From positions 1 through 64,000 of the forward strand of contig NZ_BPKY01000001.1 in the NCBI RefSeq assembly GCF_019656055.1: a stretch of 64,000 bases of DNA, read 5' to 3'. A program made the position numbers and the translations under genes. The notes under the pieces are model-generated. The model had not been told where the DNA came from. It did no database searches and was given only the letters and a program-made list of their open reading frames with translations. The DNA comes from Leuconostoc miyukkimchii (lineage in GTDB: Bacteria; Bacillota; Bacilli; Lactobacillales; Lactobacillaceae). This document shows positions 27,886 to 34,158 of the stretch, in pieces (position 1 is the first letter of the stretch; each line of letters opens with the position of its first letter).

Positions 27886-28771
27886 GATAAGCGACCTCCT
27901 GACGGAAAATATCATCGAGTGTTGGGGGTTGTTGTGAAAATGCTGGAATGTAGCCGTTACGTGTCACATAGTCAAAAATGTGATGGCCAACAGATTCATT
28001 AGCGATTGTTATATCGAATCCAGCACCTTGTTGTTTGATATTTGTAATACCAGCAATGTTTGAAAGCTCTGATGTTGAAAAGGGCCCTTCAACATAGATT
28101 TTTGTGCGACCAAACTTTTCACGAATCTCTTGTACGCCACCTTGTAATACAATTTTACCTTGTTTGAGCATAGTTAAATTATCAGAAATTTTAGTGACAT
28201 TGTTCATATCATGACTTGAAAAAATAATCATAGCACCATTATCACGCATACGAATAATTTCATTCATCATAATGCTCGTGTTGACGGGATCGAGACCTGA
28301 AAATGGCTCATCTAATATAATAAATTCAGGATTGAAAATAAGCGATGCAATCATTTGGATTTTTTGTGCATTTCCTTTTGATAGTGATTGCACTTTATCA
28401 GTTGCTTTACCTACGACATCAAGACGCTTTAACCAGTCAGTTAGGGCAGTCTTAGCATCTGAGCGTGACATGCCATGTAGCTCAGCAAAATAGAGAATTT
28501 GTTCTTCAATGGTTAGTTTCTGATATAGGCCGCGTTCTTCGGGTAAAAATCCGATTTTTTGTTTGTCGGATTGGGTTATTGGATGATTATCCCAAGTGAT
28601 TTTACCAGACGTTGGAGTAATGAAATTTAAAATCATGCGAAATGTCGTTGTTTTGCCAGCGCCATTTTGACCAATTAGTCCCATAACTTTACCAGGTTCT
28701 AATGTCATGTTCATGCTATTAACAGCAATGTTATTGCCAAATGTTTTGTTGATATTTGTTAGTTGAATCAT
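27878..28771 (-). CDS. ABC exporter ATPase (NatA-like)
   Basis: 297 residues. Walker A GQNGAGKTT near 40, signature SLSKGNAQKIQMIASL near 130, Walker B FIILDEPFSGLDP, then a C-terminal DUF4162-like extension ending TLDDIFRQEVAYHE. This is the YhaQ/NatA subclass. ATG 28771 follows AAGGAAA; the longer frame has no RBS. It is paired with the overlapping permease gene and lies downstream of the XRE regulator and membrane protein genes. Confidence 0.87.
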   Translation of the reverse strand: MIQLTNINKTFGNNIAVNSMNMTLEPGKVMGLIGQNGAGKTTTFRMILNFITPTSGKITWDNHPITQSDKQKIGFLPEERGLYQKLTIEEQILYFAELHGMSRSDAKTALTDWLKRLDVVGKATDKVQSLSKGNAQKIQMIASLIFNPEFIILDEPFSGLDPVNTSIMMNEIIRMRDNGAMIIFSSHDMNNVTKISDNLTMLKQGKIVLQGGVQEIREKFGRTKIYVEGPFSTSELSNIAGITNIKQQGAGFDITIANESVGHHIFDYVTRNGYIPAFSQQPPTLDDIFRQEVAYHE

Positions 28772-28782
28772 ATATTTTTCCT

Positions 28783-29256
28783 TTATAATATTTTCTTGAA
28801 AAACCAACGTAATAATAATTGTAAAATAAATATTAAAGCCAGTGGAGCTAGCAGGTACCAAATATACTGTGTGAAGAATATGCTTAATACAAAGGCTAAA
28901 TAGGCTACAACAACTATTATCTTAAGTAAGAATGCATCAGCATACTGGTTTGCAGTTTGAATGCGTTCATCGGTTGCAGCTATCTTTTTACGATGAAGAG
29001 TCGTGGGATTAGATAAATAGACCATGCTAGTCAGCTTGATTCCGATTGCACCGCCAAATAGACCACTGTATAGACCTGATGTGAAGCTGCCTAATTTATG
29101 ACCATAAAAATAGTAGACCAGGAAACTATTTGCAAATAAAAAGCAGGATAATAATATAAAAAATACAGTGAAAAAGTTGGATTGGTATCTCATTAAATTA
29201 GCATAATCTTCGTCACTCATGCCTTGCTTTGGTCTCTCGAATAGTTTCTTCAACAT
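28783..29256 (-). CDS. Four-helix membrane protein of XRE-linked type
   Basis: 157 residues with four hydrophobic segments in two hairpins (about 25-70 and 110-150) and a charged loop between. The start has GGAGG upstream and lies inside the regulator gene, overlapping it by 44 nt in another frame. Membrane proteins encoded behind a short XRE regulator, as here, often belong to stress or bacteriocin-response cassettes. The family could not be named with certainty. Confidence 0.72.
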   Translation of the reverse strand: MLKKLFERPKQGMSDEDYANLMRYQSNFFTVFFILLSCFLFANSFLVYYFYGHKLGSFTSGLYSGLFGGAIGIKLTSMVYLSNPTTLHRKKIAATDERIQTANQYADAFLLKIIVVVAYLAFVLSIFFTQYIWYLLAPLALIFILQLLLRWFFKKIL

Positions 29257-29458
29257 TTATATGCCCTCCTTCAAAAATAAAAACTTCTTCTATTGATAAT
29301 CCAAAAAACTCAGCAATATCATGCGCTAAAAACAACGAAGCGTTATACTTACCCTTTTCTAGAGAGATAATAGTTTGTCTAGTTACTTCCAAAACATCGG
29401 CAAGTTCAGCTTGTGTCATTTTGTGAGATTTTCTGAGTTCCTGAATGCGATTTTGCAT
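29213..29458 (-). CDS. XRE (Cro/CI) family transcriptional regulator
   Basis: 81 residues. Nearly all of it is a helix-turn-helix domain: IQELRKSHKMTQAELADVLEVTRQTIISLEKGKYNASL, followed by an acidic tail. It belongs to the short YozG-like class with only the DNA-binding domain. ATG 29458 with GAGG 8 nt upstream is preferred over TTG 29461. It probably controls the membrane protein and ABC exporter genes that follow, and its own divergent promoter, where a 13-bp palindrome lies. Confidence 0.86.
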   Translation of the reverse strand: MQNRIQELRKSHKMTQAELADVLEVTRQTIISLEKGKYNASLFLAHDIAEFFGLSIEEVFIFEGGHINVEETIRETKARHE

Positions 29459-29498
29459 CAATACAACCTCGATTGATATGAATTTATTGTTCTTATAA

Positions 29499-29539
29499 AG
29501 TATAGCAAGCTTGACATTAAAAGTAAAGTTTACTATACT
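29499..29539. promoter_or_regulatory. Overlapping divergent promoters with a palindromic operator
   Basis: Plus strand: TTGACA 29511-29516, 17 bp, TATACT 29534-29539, serving the small gene at 29608. Minus strand: TTTACT 29527-29522, 17 bp, TATACT 29504-29499, serving the XRE gene. A 13-bp palindrome AGTAAAGTTTACT (29522-29534) covers the minus -35 and the plus spacer, a classic repressor position. The XRE protein is the obvious candidate ligand. Confidence 0.75.
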
Positions 29540-29607
29540 TTTTTGTTTAAATTTGCATTTTTAATAAAAAAGAACTATAACAAAGATATAGATAAGGGGG
29601 CCATAAA

Positions 29608-29817
29608 ATGGCAGATGAAAAATATCAAACTTTAGATCTTCCTATGAGTGAAGTCTTTGACTGGAGTGAGGAACAAACCCCATTACGTGATGCACTTTGG
29701 AATCATTATATGGAAGAAAGCAATAAGAACACATCATCAACTTTGAAGCACTTAAAAGCTTATCAAGCGATGAACGGTAACGAAATTAAAGTTGAAGCCG
29801 AAAAGGTGTTAAAGTAA
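29608..29817 (+). CDS. Small acidic hypothetical protein
   Basis: 69 residues, strongly acidic at the N-terminus and lysine-rich at the end, no membrane segment, no known motif. RBS AAGGGGG and a strong promoter support translation. It is divergent from the XRE regulator and is followed by a terminator, so it is a single-gene unit, possibly controlled by that regulator. Confidence 0.7.
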   Translation: MADEKYQTLDLPMSEVFDWSEEQTPLRDALWNHYMEESNKNTSSTLKHLKAYQAMNGNEIKVEAEKVLK

Positions 29818-29820
29818 ATT

Positions 29821-29852
29821 AAAAAGGCGAGCAGGGTGCTGTTCGCTTTTTT
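29821..29852 (+). terminator. Terminator of the small acidic protein gene
   Basis: Stem GGCGAGCAG / CTGTTCGCT with one G-U pair and a GGTG-type loop, then six T. Confidence 0.85.
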
Positions 29853-29879
29853 GATTTCTAGTATTTGTTGTGGAAATTG

Positions 29880-29908
29880 TTGACGTATTAACTTTTTTTC
29901 TGTATACT
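29880..29908 (+). promoter_or_regulatory. Promoter of tRNA-Glu
   Basis: TTGACG at 29880-29885, 17-bp spacer, TATACT at 29903-29908, 13 bp upstream of the mature tRNA 5' end. Confidence 0.85.
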
Positions 29909-29921
29909 TATATCTTGTTAT

Positions 29922-29993
29922 GGCGCTATGGTCAAGTGGTTAAGACGTCGGCTTCTCAGGCCGAAATCGAGGGTTCGACTCCCTCTAGCGCTA
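29922..29993 (+). tRNA. tRNA-Glu (anticodon CUC)
   Basis: Cloverleaf with acceptor GGCGCTA / TAGCGCT (a G-U first pair), D-arm, anticodon stem TCGGC / GCCGA with loop TTCTCAG giving anticodon CTC, and T-arm GAGGG-TTCGACT-CCCTC. No CCA is encoded. The D-arm GGTCAAGTGGTTAAGAC is typical of tRNA-Glu. The accessory region begins directly at its 3' end, so it is the likely integration site. Confidence 0.93.
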
Positions 29994-30180
29994 TTAAGTA
30001 TTGTATGGCGTTGCATAGGGTTGCAAAAACCTTGATGTAGCGCCTTTTCTTATAAAAAGCATTTCATTACATTGCATGGTATTTCAAGCAAAATAACACA
30101 TAAATAACACATAAAATTAAATGATGATTGAGCGACAGGACGGCATTTGAGCCGTTTTTTGTTTGACCAAATAACACAAA
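29994..30180 (+). other. Putative attachment-site flank with integrase arm-type repeats
   Basis: Directly after the tRNA come short related words with TTGCA/TGCAA around 30010-30035 and 30080. A near-perfect direct repeat ATAACACATAA occurs twice (about 30096-30118), and a third AATAACACAAAA is near 30168. Clustered direct repeats next to a tRNA 3' end are the usual form of tyrosine-integrase arm sites. I did not find a second copy of the tRNA 3' end in the next 10 kb, so the other att boundary is undetermined. Confidence 0.5.
30140..30160 (+). terminator. Terminator-like hairpin after the att flank
   Basis: ACGGC-ATTTGA-GCCGT followed by TTTTTG. No complete gene lies between it and the tRNA, so it may belong to a lost gene of the inserted element. 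Confidence 0.65.
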
Positions 30181-30234
30181 AATAAAATGTGGTACATAAA
30201 TGACATATATACGGAATTAATTGTATATATACAG

Positions 30235-30290
30235 TATAATATTCATAAGTATAACTAAAATTAGTTTTGTCATTTCAAATGACGAAACTA
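30235..30290 (+). promoter_or_regulatory. Promoter and leader hairpin of the three-gene cassette
   Basis: TATAAT at 30235-30240 is preceded by a TATATATACAG stretch. The leader contains a 12-bp stem TAGTTTTGTCAT / ATGACGAAACTA (30262-30273 with 30279-30290, one G-U, 5-nt loop) whose 3' arm ends next to the ribosome-binding site GGGAGG. It could be an operator palindrome or mask translation. Confidence 0.6.
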
Positions 30291-30301
30291 GGGAGGCAAC
30301 T

Positions 30302-30646
30302 ATGACGACCACATGGACTAATCGTGAAATATTAAAAATCTATTTTCGATGGATAATAGATTTACAGATTGAGTACATGAACAATTATCCAGATATGAAT
30401 AATGATTATAGACGTGAGAATGAAGTTTTTATAAAAACAGTTAAAACAGATTTAGATGAGTTTAGTTGCAAACTGTCGCCAGAATTAAAAGAGATGTATG
30501 TAGCCAAGTCCAAGTATAAGGATAATAAACCGTTTATAGAGTTCTATAACGTTGTAGCACCTACGGGCTACATTATGGCTTTAAACAAAGAATTAAACGC
30601 CTTAGTCAGCAAGATAGAACGACCTCAGGAGAGATTATATGAGTGA
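30302..30646 (+). CDS. Small phage-regulator-like protein, paralogue 1
   Basis: 114 residues. ATG 30302 has GGAGG upstream; the longer frame from 30221 starts before the -10 box and is rejected. The C-terminal half (residues about 60-105) reads Y-V-AKSKYKDNKPFIEFYNVVA then LNKELNALVSKIERPQ. It is clearly related to the next gene's product and more distantly to the third, which resembles ArpU/RinA-type phage late-gene activators. Function not established. The stop overlaps the next start. Confidence 0.7.
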   Translation: MTTTWTNREILKIYFRWIIDLQIEYMNNYPDMNNDYRRENEVFIKTVKTDLDEFSCKLSPELKEMYVAKSKYKDNKPFIEFYNVVAPTGYIMALNKELNALVSKIERPQERLYE

Positions 30647-31028
30647 TTTATTAGTGGTAGAAACAAGTAATTTAGATATTCTAACTGATTATTTTACAGG
30701 AAGATACACATTTTACTTGGAGTTTATACAATATTCAGACGAATCAGTTACTGATAAGAAACGTTTTGTATTAGAAGTCTTGGGTAAATTAGATCCATTT
30801 GTTAGCAATATGGAATCAGATTTGTTAAGCATTTACGTTGATAAGTACAGGACACATAAACCTTTCATCTTTTACGCTAATAACTTGGCACAACAGGCTG
30901 TCATAAATTCACTTAATAAGAAATTAAACAGACTGGTTAAGGACATTAAAAGACCGCAAATAGCTTTTAAATGTCAATCAACAGGTTTGCTATCACACAA
31001 TGTTATAGCGACACAGGAGGCAATATAA
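30639..31028 (+). CDS. Small phage-regulator-like protein, paralogue 2
   Basis: 129 residues. It shares with paralogue 1 the pattern IL-x-x-YF near the N-terminus and HKPFIFYANNLA then LNKKLNRLVKDIKRPQ. With paralogue 3 it shares DYFTGR (DYFSGR there). RBS AGGAGAG lies at the end of paralogue 1 and the genes overlap by 8 nt. The C-terminal tail after RPQ is unrelated to the others and ends one base into paralogue 3. Probably a DNA- or polymerase-binding helical protein by analogy; not proven. Confidence 0.7.
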   Translation: MSDLLVVETSNLDILTDYFTGRYTFYLEFIQYSDESVTDKKRFVLEVLGKLDPFVSNMESDLLSIYVDKYRTHKPFIFYANNLAQQAVINSLNKKLNRLVKDIKRPQIAFKCQSTGLLSHNVIATQEAI

Positions 31029-31345
31029 TGGCAGATAGTACAGATAAGATGTTGAGAGATTACTTCTCTGGTCGATTGAAGCTCATGTCAGAAATTGATC
31101 CAAAACATAAACAAGAGATTGCTGATATAACATTTTGCTTGTCAGTCGTCCAACCGGAACACAGCCAGGTTATTAAACGTTACTACAGTGATAAGTTCCT
31201 AACATGGGATGAAGTAGTCATTGAAGCAGGTAAAGGTAATTCTACTTTAAAAACTTGGCGGAGTGACTTTAAAACATTGTTAAATATCATCTTGCAACAC
31301 GGGGATGAGTTCATAAACTTACGACAAGAAGCATTGCAAGCGTAG
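31028..31345 (+). CDS. ArpU/RinA-like transcriptional regulator, paralogue 3
   Basis: 105 residues from ATG 31028 (RBS CAGGAGG). MLRDYFSGRLKLMSEI, then RYYSDKFLTWDEVVIEAGKG and STLKTWRSDFKTLL, form a sigma-region-4-like helix-turn-helix. The YY-D-K-LTW-EV word is characteristic of ArpU/RinA phage late-transcription activators. It overlaps paralogue 2 by one base. No phage structural genes follow, so its target is not in the window. A short stem AAGCA/TGCTT with seven T (about 31329-31356) may end the transcript. Confidence 0.72.
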   Translation: MADSTDKMLRDYFSGRLKLMSEIDPKHKQEIADITFCLSVVQPEHSQVIKRYYSDKFLTWDEVVIEAGKGNSTLKTWRSDFKTLLNIILQHGDEFINLRQEALQA

Positions 31346-31359
31346 TGCTTTTTTTGTTT

Positions 31360-32241
31360 ACAATAAAAAAACACCCCCGCCCCTATGTACCAGGAGGAAA
31401 CGTCACAAGGTGGCGTCCTGAAATCTTAAGAATGCAGAAATCAAAACTTTTTATAAGGCGTTTTTAGAATATAAAATGCTGATATATAGGCATTTCTAAC
31501 TAAAAATAGGCGTTTAGGGGTAGCACAAACATTGGCCATTAGTAGCGTGATTTGATGTAAAAGCAGTCAAGTTTTTAACATACTATGACAAATAGCTATT
31601 CATTTGTTCTGCCCATTTTGAAGGAACAAAGTAAGTTACATTAAAAGAGGCAATGTTGTTTATAAAAAAGGGGTCGGTATTATAGATTTGTGTTAGTTCT
31701 TCCAAAGATTCGGCCTGAGCTATAATCATGCCACCTGTTCGTGGTTCTTTTCTACCAGACATAATAAAATGCCCTGATTTATAGTACCTATCTAAGTATT
31801 CAATATGAGCTGGTAAATAATGTTCAACATCAGCAATCGGTTTGATATAAGTTAATTCAATTATAAACATATTTTTTTCTCCTAATAATATTTATTAATT
31901 AAATAATACTAAAGTGTTTTTTTCTTGTCAACTGGACGCGCTAATGAAGTAAATCCAAAAGTAGGGTAGGAATAAGGGGTACTTTTTACGGTAGTTTGGA
32001 CGTAAAGCACCTCAAACCCTTGTGGCTGTAGTTCTAAATTGTCCCCGTTTTAGAAATCATAGTGTTGTAAACGTTGATATAACGGCATTTCTGTGGTTTA
32101 TAGTAGAATTTATAAACGCCTTTATATCAACGTTTGTGGCATAGCCCCCCTATAAAAAAGTTTTCAAAATTCAACATTTTTATAAGACGACGATATGTGT
32201 GCGCTCTTTAATCTGGTAAAAAGGGGCGGGGGTGTTTTGTA
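31360..32241. mobile_element. Module of about 0.88 kb bounded by inverted repeats, carrying a YciI-like gene
   Basis: Left end 31360-31393 and right end 32213-32241 are inverted copies: a 15-bp exact core AACACCCCCGCCCCT continuing as TACCAG after three mixed bases, and outward as TACAA with a small gap. Next to the left end, CAGGA and CGTCAC pair with TCCTG and GTGGCG (31391-31420) in a two-part hairpin. Inside the right end a 14-bp inverted repeat AAACGTTGATATAA lies at 32069-32082 and 32122-32135. There is no transposase and no obvious target duplication, so this could be a non-autonomous element, a plasmid fragment or a long RNA hairpin. Confidence 0.5.
31583..31870 (-). CDS. YciI-like protein
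   Basis: 95 residues, ferredoxin-like YCII domain: MFIIELTYIKPIADVEHYLPAHIEYLDRY with the conserved His, a central GRKEPRTGGMIIAQAES and the terminal DPFFINNIASFNV. YciI-like proteins are small enzymes of mostly unknown reaction; some are lactonases or dehydrochlorinases. It has its own promoter on the minus strand (TTGACA 31931-31926, 17 bp, TATTAT 31908-31903) and RBS AGGAG. It is the only recognisable gene inside the inverted-repeat module. Confidence 0.82.
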   Translation of the reverse strand: MFIIELTYIKPIADVEHYLPAHIEYLDRYYKSGHFIMSGRKEPRTGGMIIAQAESLEELTQIYNTDPFFINNIASFNVTYFVPSKWAEQMNSYLS

Positions 32242-32266
32242 TTCAGCCAACCTGATTAGCAAATTA

Positions 32267-32342
32267 CTCGCTATCGTTTGAAACGATAACGAAATCCGTT
32301 ATCAATATAATTGATATCGAGGTCAATCAGATTGACAGCGAG
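32267..32342. repeat. 76-nt array of consecutive perfect hairpins
   Basis: The stretch parses without gaps. The outer arm CTCGCT comes first, then hairpins ATCGTTTGAAACGAT, AACG-AAATC-CGTT, ATCAAT-ATA-ATTGAT, a 6-nt linker ATCGAG, hairpin GTCAAT-CAG-ATTGAC, and the closing arm AGCGAG. A further pair TGTAAC / GTTACA (32352-32357 with 32377-32382) follows. Such a multi-branched fold in DNA or RNA is not explained by any gene. It sits 25 bp from the right end of the inverted-repeat module. A single-strand replication origin of a rolling-circle plasmid, a recombination site or a structured RNA are possibilities. Confidence 0.6.
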
Positions 32343-32382
32343 CAATGTGACTGTAACCACGGTTGTTAGGGTTGCTGTTACA

Positions 32383-32721
32383 TGCACACCTAAAAATGAC
32401 GACAAATAAAAAGGGGCCGGTAAAATACAGATACCTGACGTAGCAAATTGCGACACCAGCTTAAACTAAATACATATGTTATTGAGTTGCATACGATAGC
32501 GTATATCTTACTAACAAAGCACAAGTGTAGGTAAAACTACGGTTGTTGTGTGTCGTGATACATTTAATAAGTTTCATCCCCGAACACGTCCGTATAGTAT
32601 ATTTGCTGATATTCAACGCACGCTAGGTTAAATATAGAGTTTAATATATAAACGAGTACATTTATACTAAAACAATTAACAACGCTTAAAACGCCTCTCA
32701 TAGCGTTAAAATAGACACAAT
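32383..32721. other. Gene-poor stretch before the zinc-ribbon gene
   Basis: About 340 bp with no supportable coding frame. It contains a short inverted repeat AACGCT / AGCGTT (about 32681-32706) and scattered AT-rich sequence. I see nothing else that can be named. Confidence 0.5.
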
Positions 32722-32758
32722 AAAACCACGACCTAGCTTAGAGCTAGAGCGTGGTTTT
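32722..32758. terminator. Terminator of the zinc-ribbon gene
   Basis: AAAACCACG / CGTGGTTTT (32722-32730 with 32750-32758) enclosing TAGCT / AGCTA. The 5' arm on the minus strand includes the stop codon region. Confidence 0.8.
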
Positions 32759-33330
32759 TAAATTATATACTTTGTATTTCTCTGATTTTTAAGAATAGCA
32801 TCGTACTGTTTACTTATTTCATCAGCATGTTTTTGTTTGTTAATATTTACTACACTATATAGCAACAGTGCCTTATTAATTAATTTATCAATGTGCTCAA
32901 TTTTGTCGTTGTAAGTACGCCAGTGCATCCCTTTAGGTTTATTATGTAGTGACAAGGTTATTGGGTCATAACGTAAATAGCTGGAAAATACCCACTCAAA
33001 TGCGGGATTTAATTCCGTCCGGGCTTTCGATAATTGACGATCATAATAAAAGAATTGTGAAACACTATCACGTTGTATTTTATTTTCTTGCAGTGGGTAA
33101 TATAGTTTGGCACAAGAACTACAAGACATTACTGATTTCACATCATATAATGTGCCTTTACGTTTACCACAGATAGGGCATACAAGCCAATAACGCACAC
33201 CACCATAATTAGGGGATGTTGTCGTGAGTTCTATTTTATGGCCATTGAATCTAACGTAATCCTTAACACTGTGAATATTAGAGACAACATCCTTTATATT
33301 TAGTTGTTTATAGTCTGTAACTGTACGCAT
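32758..33330 (-). CDS. Zinc-ribbon protein of mobile-element type
   Basis: 190 residues. Two CxxC pairs, WLVCPICGKRKGTLY and MSCSSCAKLYY (about residues 49-80), form a zinc ribbon preceded by a GGVRYW stretch. This wording resembles zinc-ribbon proteins frequently found on plasmids and integrative elements. The rest is helical and basic, consistent with nucleic-acid binding. Its upstream region holds the GTNAC repeat array, which it may bind. No exact family could be assigned. Confidence 0.68.
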   Translation of the reverse strand: MRTVTDYKQLNIKDVVSNIHSVKDYVRFNGHKIELTTTSPNYGGVRYWLVCPICGKRKGTLYDVKSVMSCSSCAKLYYPLQENKIQRDSVSQFFYYDRQLSKARTELNPAFEWVFSSYLRYDPITLSLHNKPKGMHWRTYNDKIEHIDKLINKALLLYSVVNINKQKHADEISKQYDAILKNQRNTKYII

Positions 33331-33358
33331 ATCCTGTCTAAATCATTAAGCAAATTTT

Positions 33359-33542
33359 GTGACATGTTGTAACCTTAATTGATTGTATAGGTCTATTATA
33401 CTTGATATGGTAGGCGTTACAAACGTTGTCACAATGTGTAACCTTGTTACAAAAAAGGTTACACTTTAATGGTCACAAGGTCATAAAAAGGTGTCACATT
33501 TAGCGTTGCAACCTTTTATTTTCTCACGAGGTGATAAGTAAC
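33359..33542. repeat. GTNAC repeat array (iteron- or operator-like)
   Basis: About ten GTNAC words occur in 180 bp: near 33359, 33369, 33416, 33428, 33438, 33446, 33458, 33472, 33493 and 33538. A perfect 10-bp hairpin GTGTAACCTT / AAGGTTACAC (33436-33445 with 33455-33464) is embedded. It lies just upstream of the minus-strand zinc-ribbon gene. Spacing is irregular (roughly 8-22 bp), which fits an autoregulatory operator at least as well as plasmid iterons. Confidence 0.6.
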
Positions 33543-33652
33543 ACAAAATAATACTGTATGAAACATCCTAAATTAAATAGTTAGAATAAATAAAAAACGC
33601 CCCGACTGATCATACCTGAACCTCAACCGTAAGATTATAAAAAAATTCTTGG

Positions 33653-33658
33653 TATAAT
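33653..33658 (+). promoter_or_regulatory. Isolated -10 box upstream of a tiny hydrophobic reading frame
   Basis: TATAAT preceded by TTGG, in a + strand stretch that otherwise has only minus-strand genes around it. No good -35 was found. A transcript from here would cover the 27-codon frame at 33719 and run antisense to the gene at 33799-34158. Confidence 0.4.
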
Positions 33659-33718
33659 GGAGTTGATTAAATATATTATAGATGAAAGGCTGCTAGTCAA
33701 ACAGTGTACACTTTTACA

Positions 33719-33802
33719 ATGCTTGTCACAATGATGTTTATCACATTTATTATAGGATTTATTGGAGGAATTTTATTTATCTGTAGCTATGATAATGATT
33801 AG
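33719..33802 (+). CDS. Possible 27-residue hydrophobic peptide
   Basis: ATG 33719 to TAG 33802 encodes MLVTMMFITFIIGFIGGIL followed by FICSYDND: one membrane helix with a short charged tail. Size and layout recall type I toxin peptides (Fst-like), and its 3' end overlaps the end of the convergent gene by 4 nt. No clear Shine-Dalgarno lies near the ATG, and no antisense RNA was identified. Speculative. Confidence 0.3.
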   Translation: MLVTMMFITFIIGFIGGILFICSYDND

Positions 33803-34158
33803 TTTTTTAACACTGTATCACCAATATCAATACTACTTGAATAAATGGGAGATGTGCCGGTTATCTGAAGAGGATTGACATCTAATATGTTGGTTTGAGA
33901 AATTGGGAAAGTGAGCTTCGGGCTTGTCGACTGCGGTTTAACCATAGTGACCCTTTCAAATACGTTAGCTGCATAAACAGTAGCTTTAGTAGCACCTGGG
34001 ACTGTTTCTAATACCTTACCGGAATCAGGATCTTTAATTTCTATACCTTCTTTGGATCTAATGGTAAATTTATCTCCTTCTTTTATACCATCTGCTTGGC
34101 CACCTGTAATATATAAGGTTGTTGAATCTATAATTTTTGCTACTTTAAAGATTTTCAT
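33799..34158 (-). CDS. FlgT C-terminal-like beta-domain protein
   Basis: 119 residues from ATG 34158, which has AGGAG upstream inside the previous gene. KVAKIIDSTTLYITGGQADGIKEGDKF is the beta-barrel-like word (function-of-state, G-x-x-D/G-V-x-x-GD-x-F) also seen in the C-terminal domain of FlgT-type proteins. The second half is Ser/Thr-rich. No signal peptide is present. It overlaps the upstream membrane-protein gene by 14 nt, so the two are coupled. Function unknown. Confidence 0.6.
   Translation of the reverse strand: MKIFKVAKIIDSTTLYITGGQADGIKEGDKFTIRSKEGIEIKDPDSGKVLETVPGATKATVYAANVFERVTMVKPQSTSPKLTFPISQTNILDVNPLQITGTSPIYSSSIDIGDTVLKN

Noticed and set aside
30221-30301. N-terminal extension of the first paralogue
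   Set aside because: It would begin upstream of the TATAAT box; ATG 30302 has GGAGG directly before it.
32271-32456. 61-residue hydrophobic frame on the minus strand
   Set aside because: GTG start without RBS, no recognisable family, and most of it is accounted for by the dense hairpin array.
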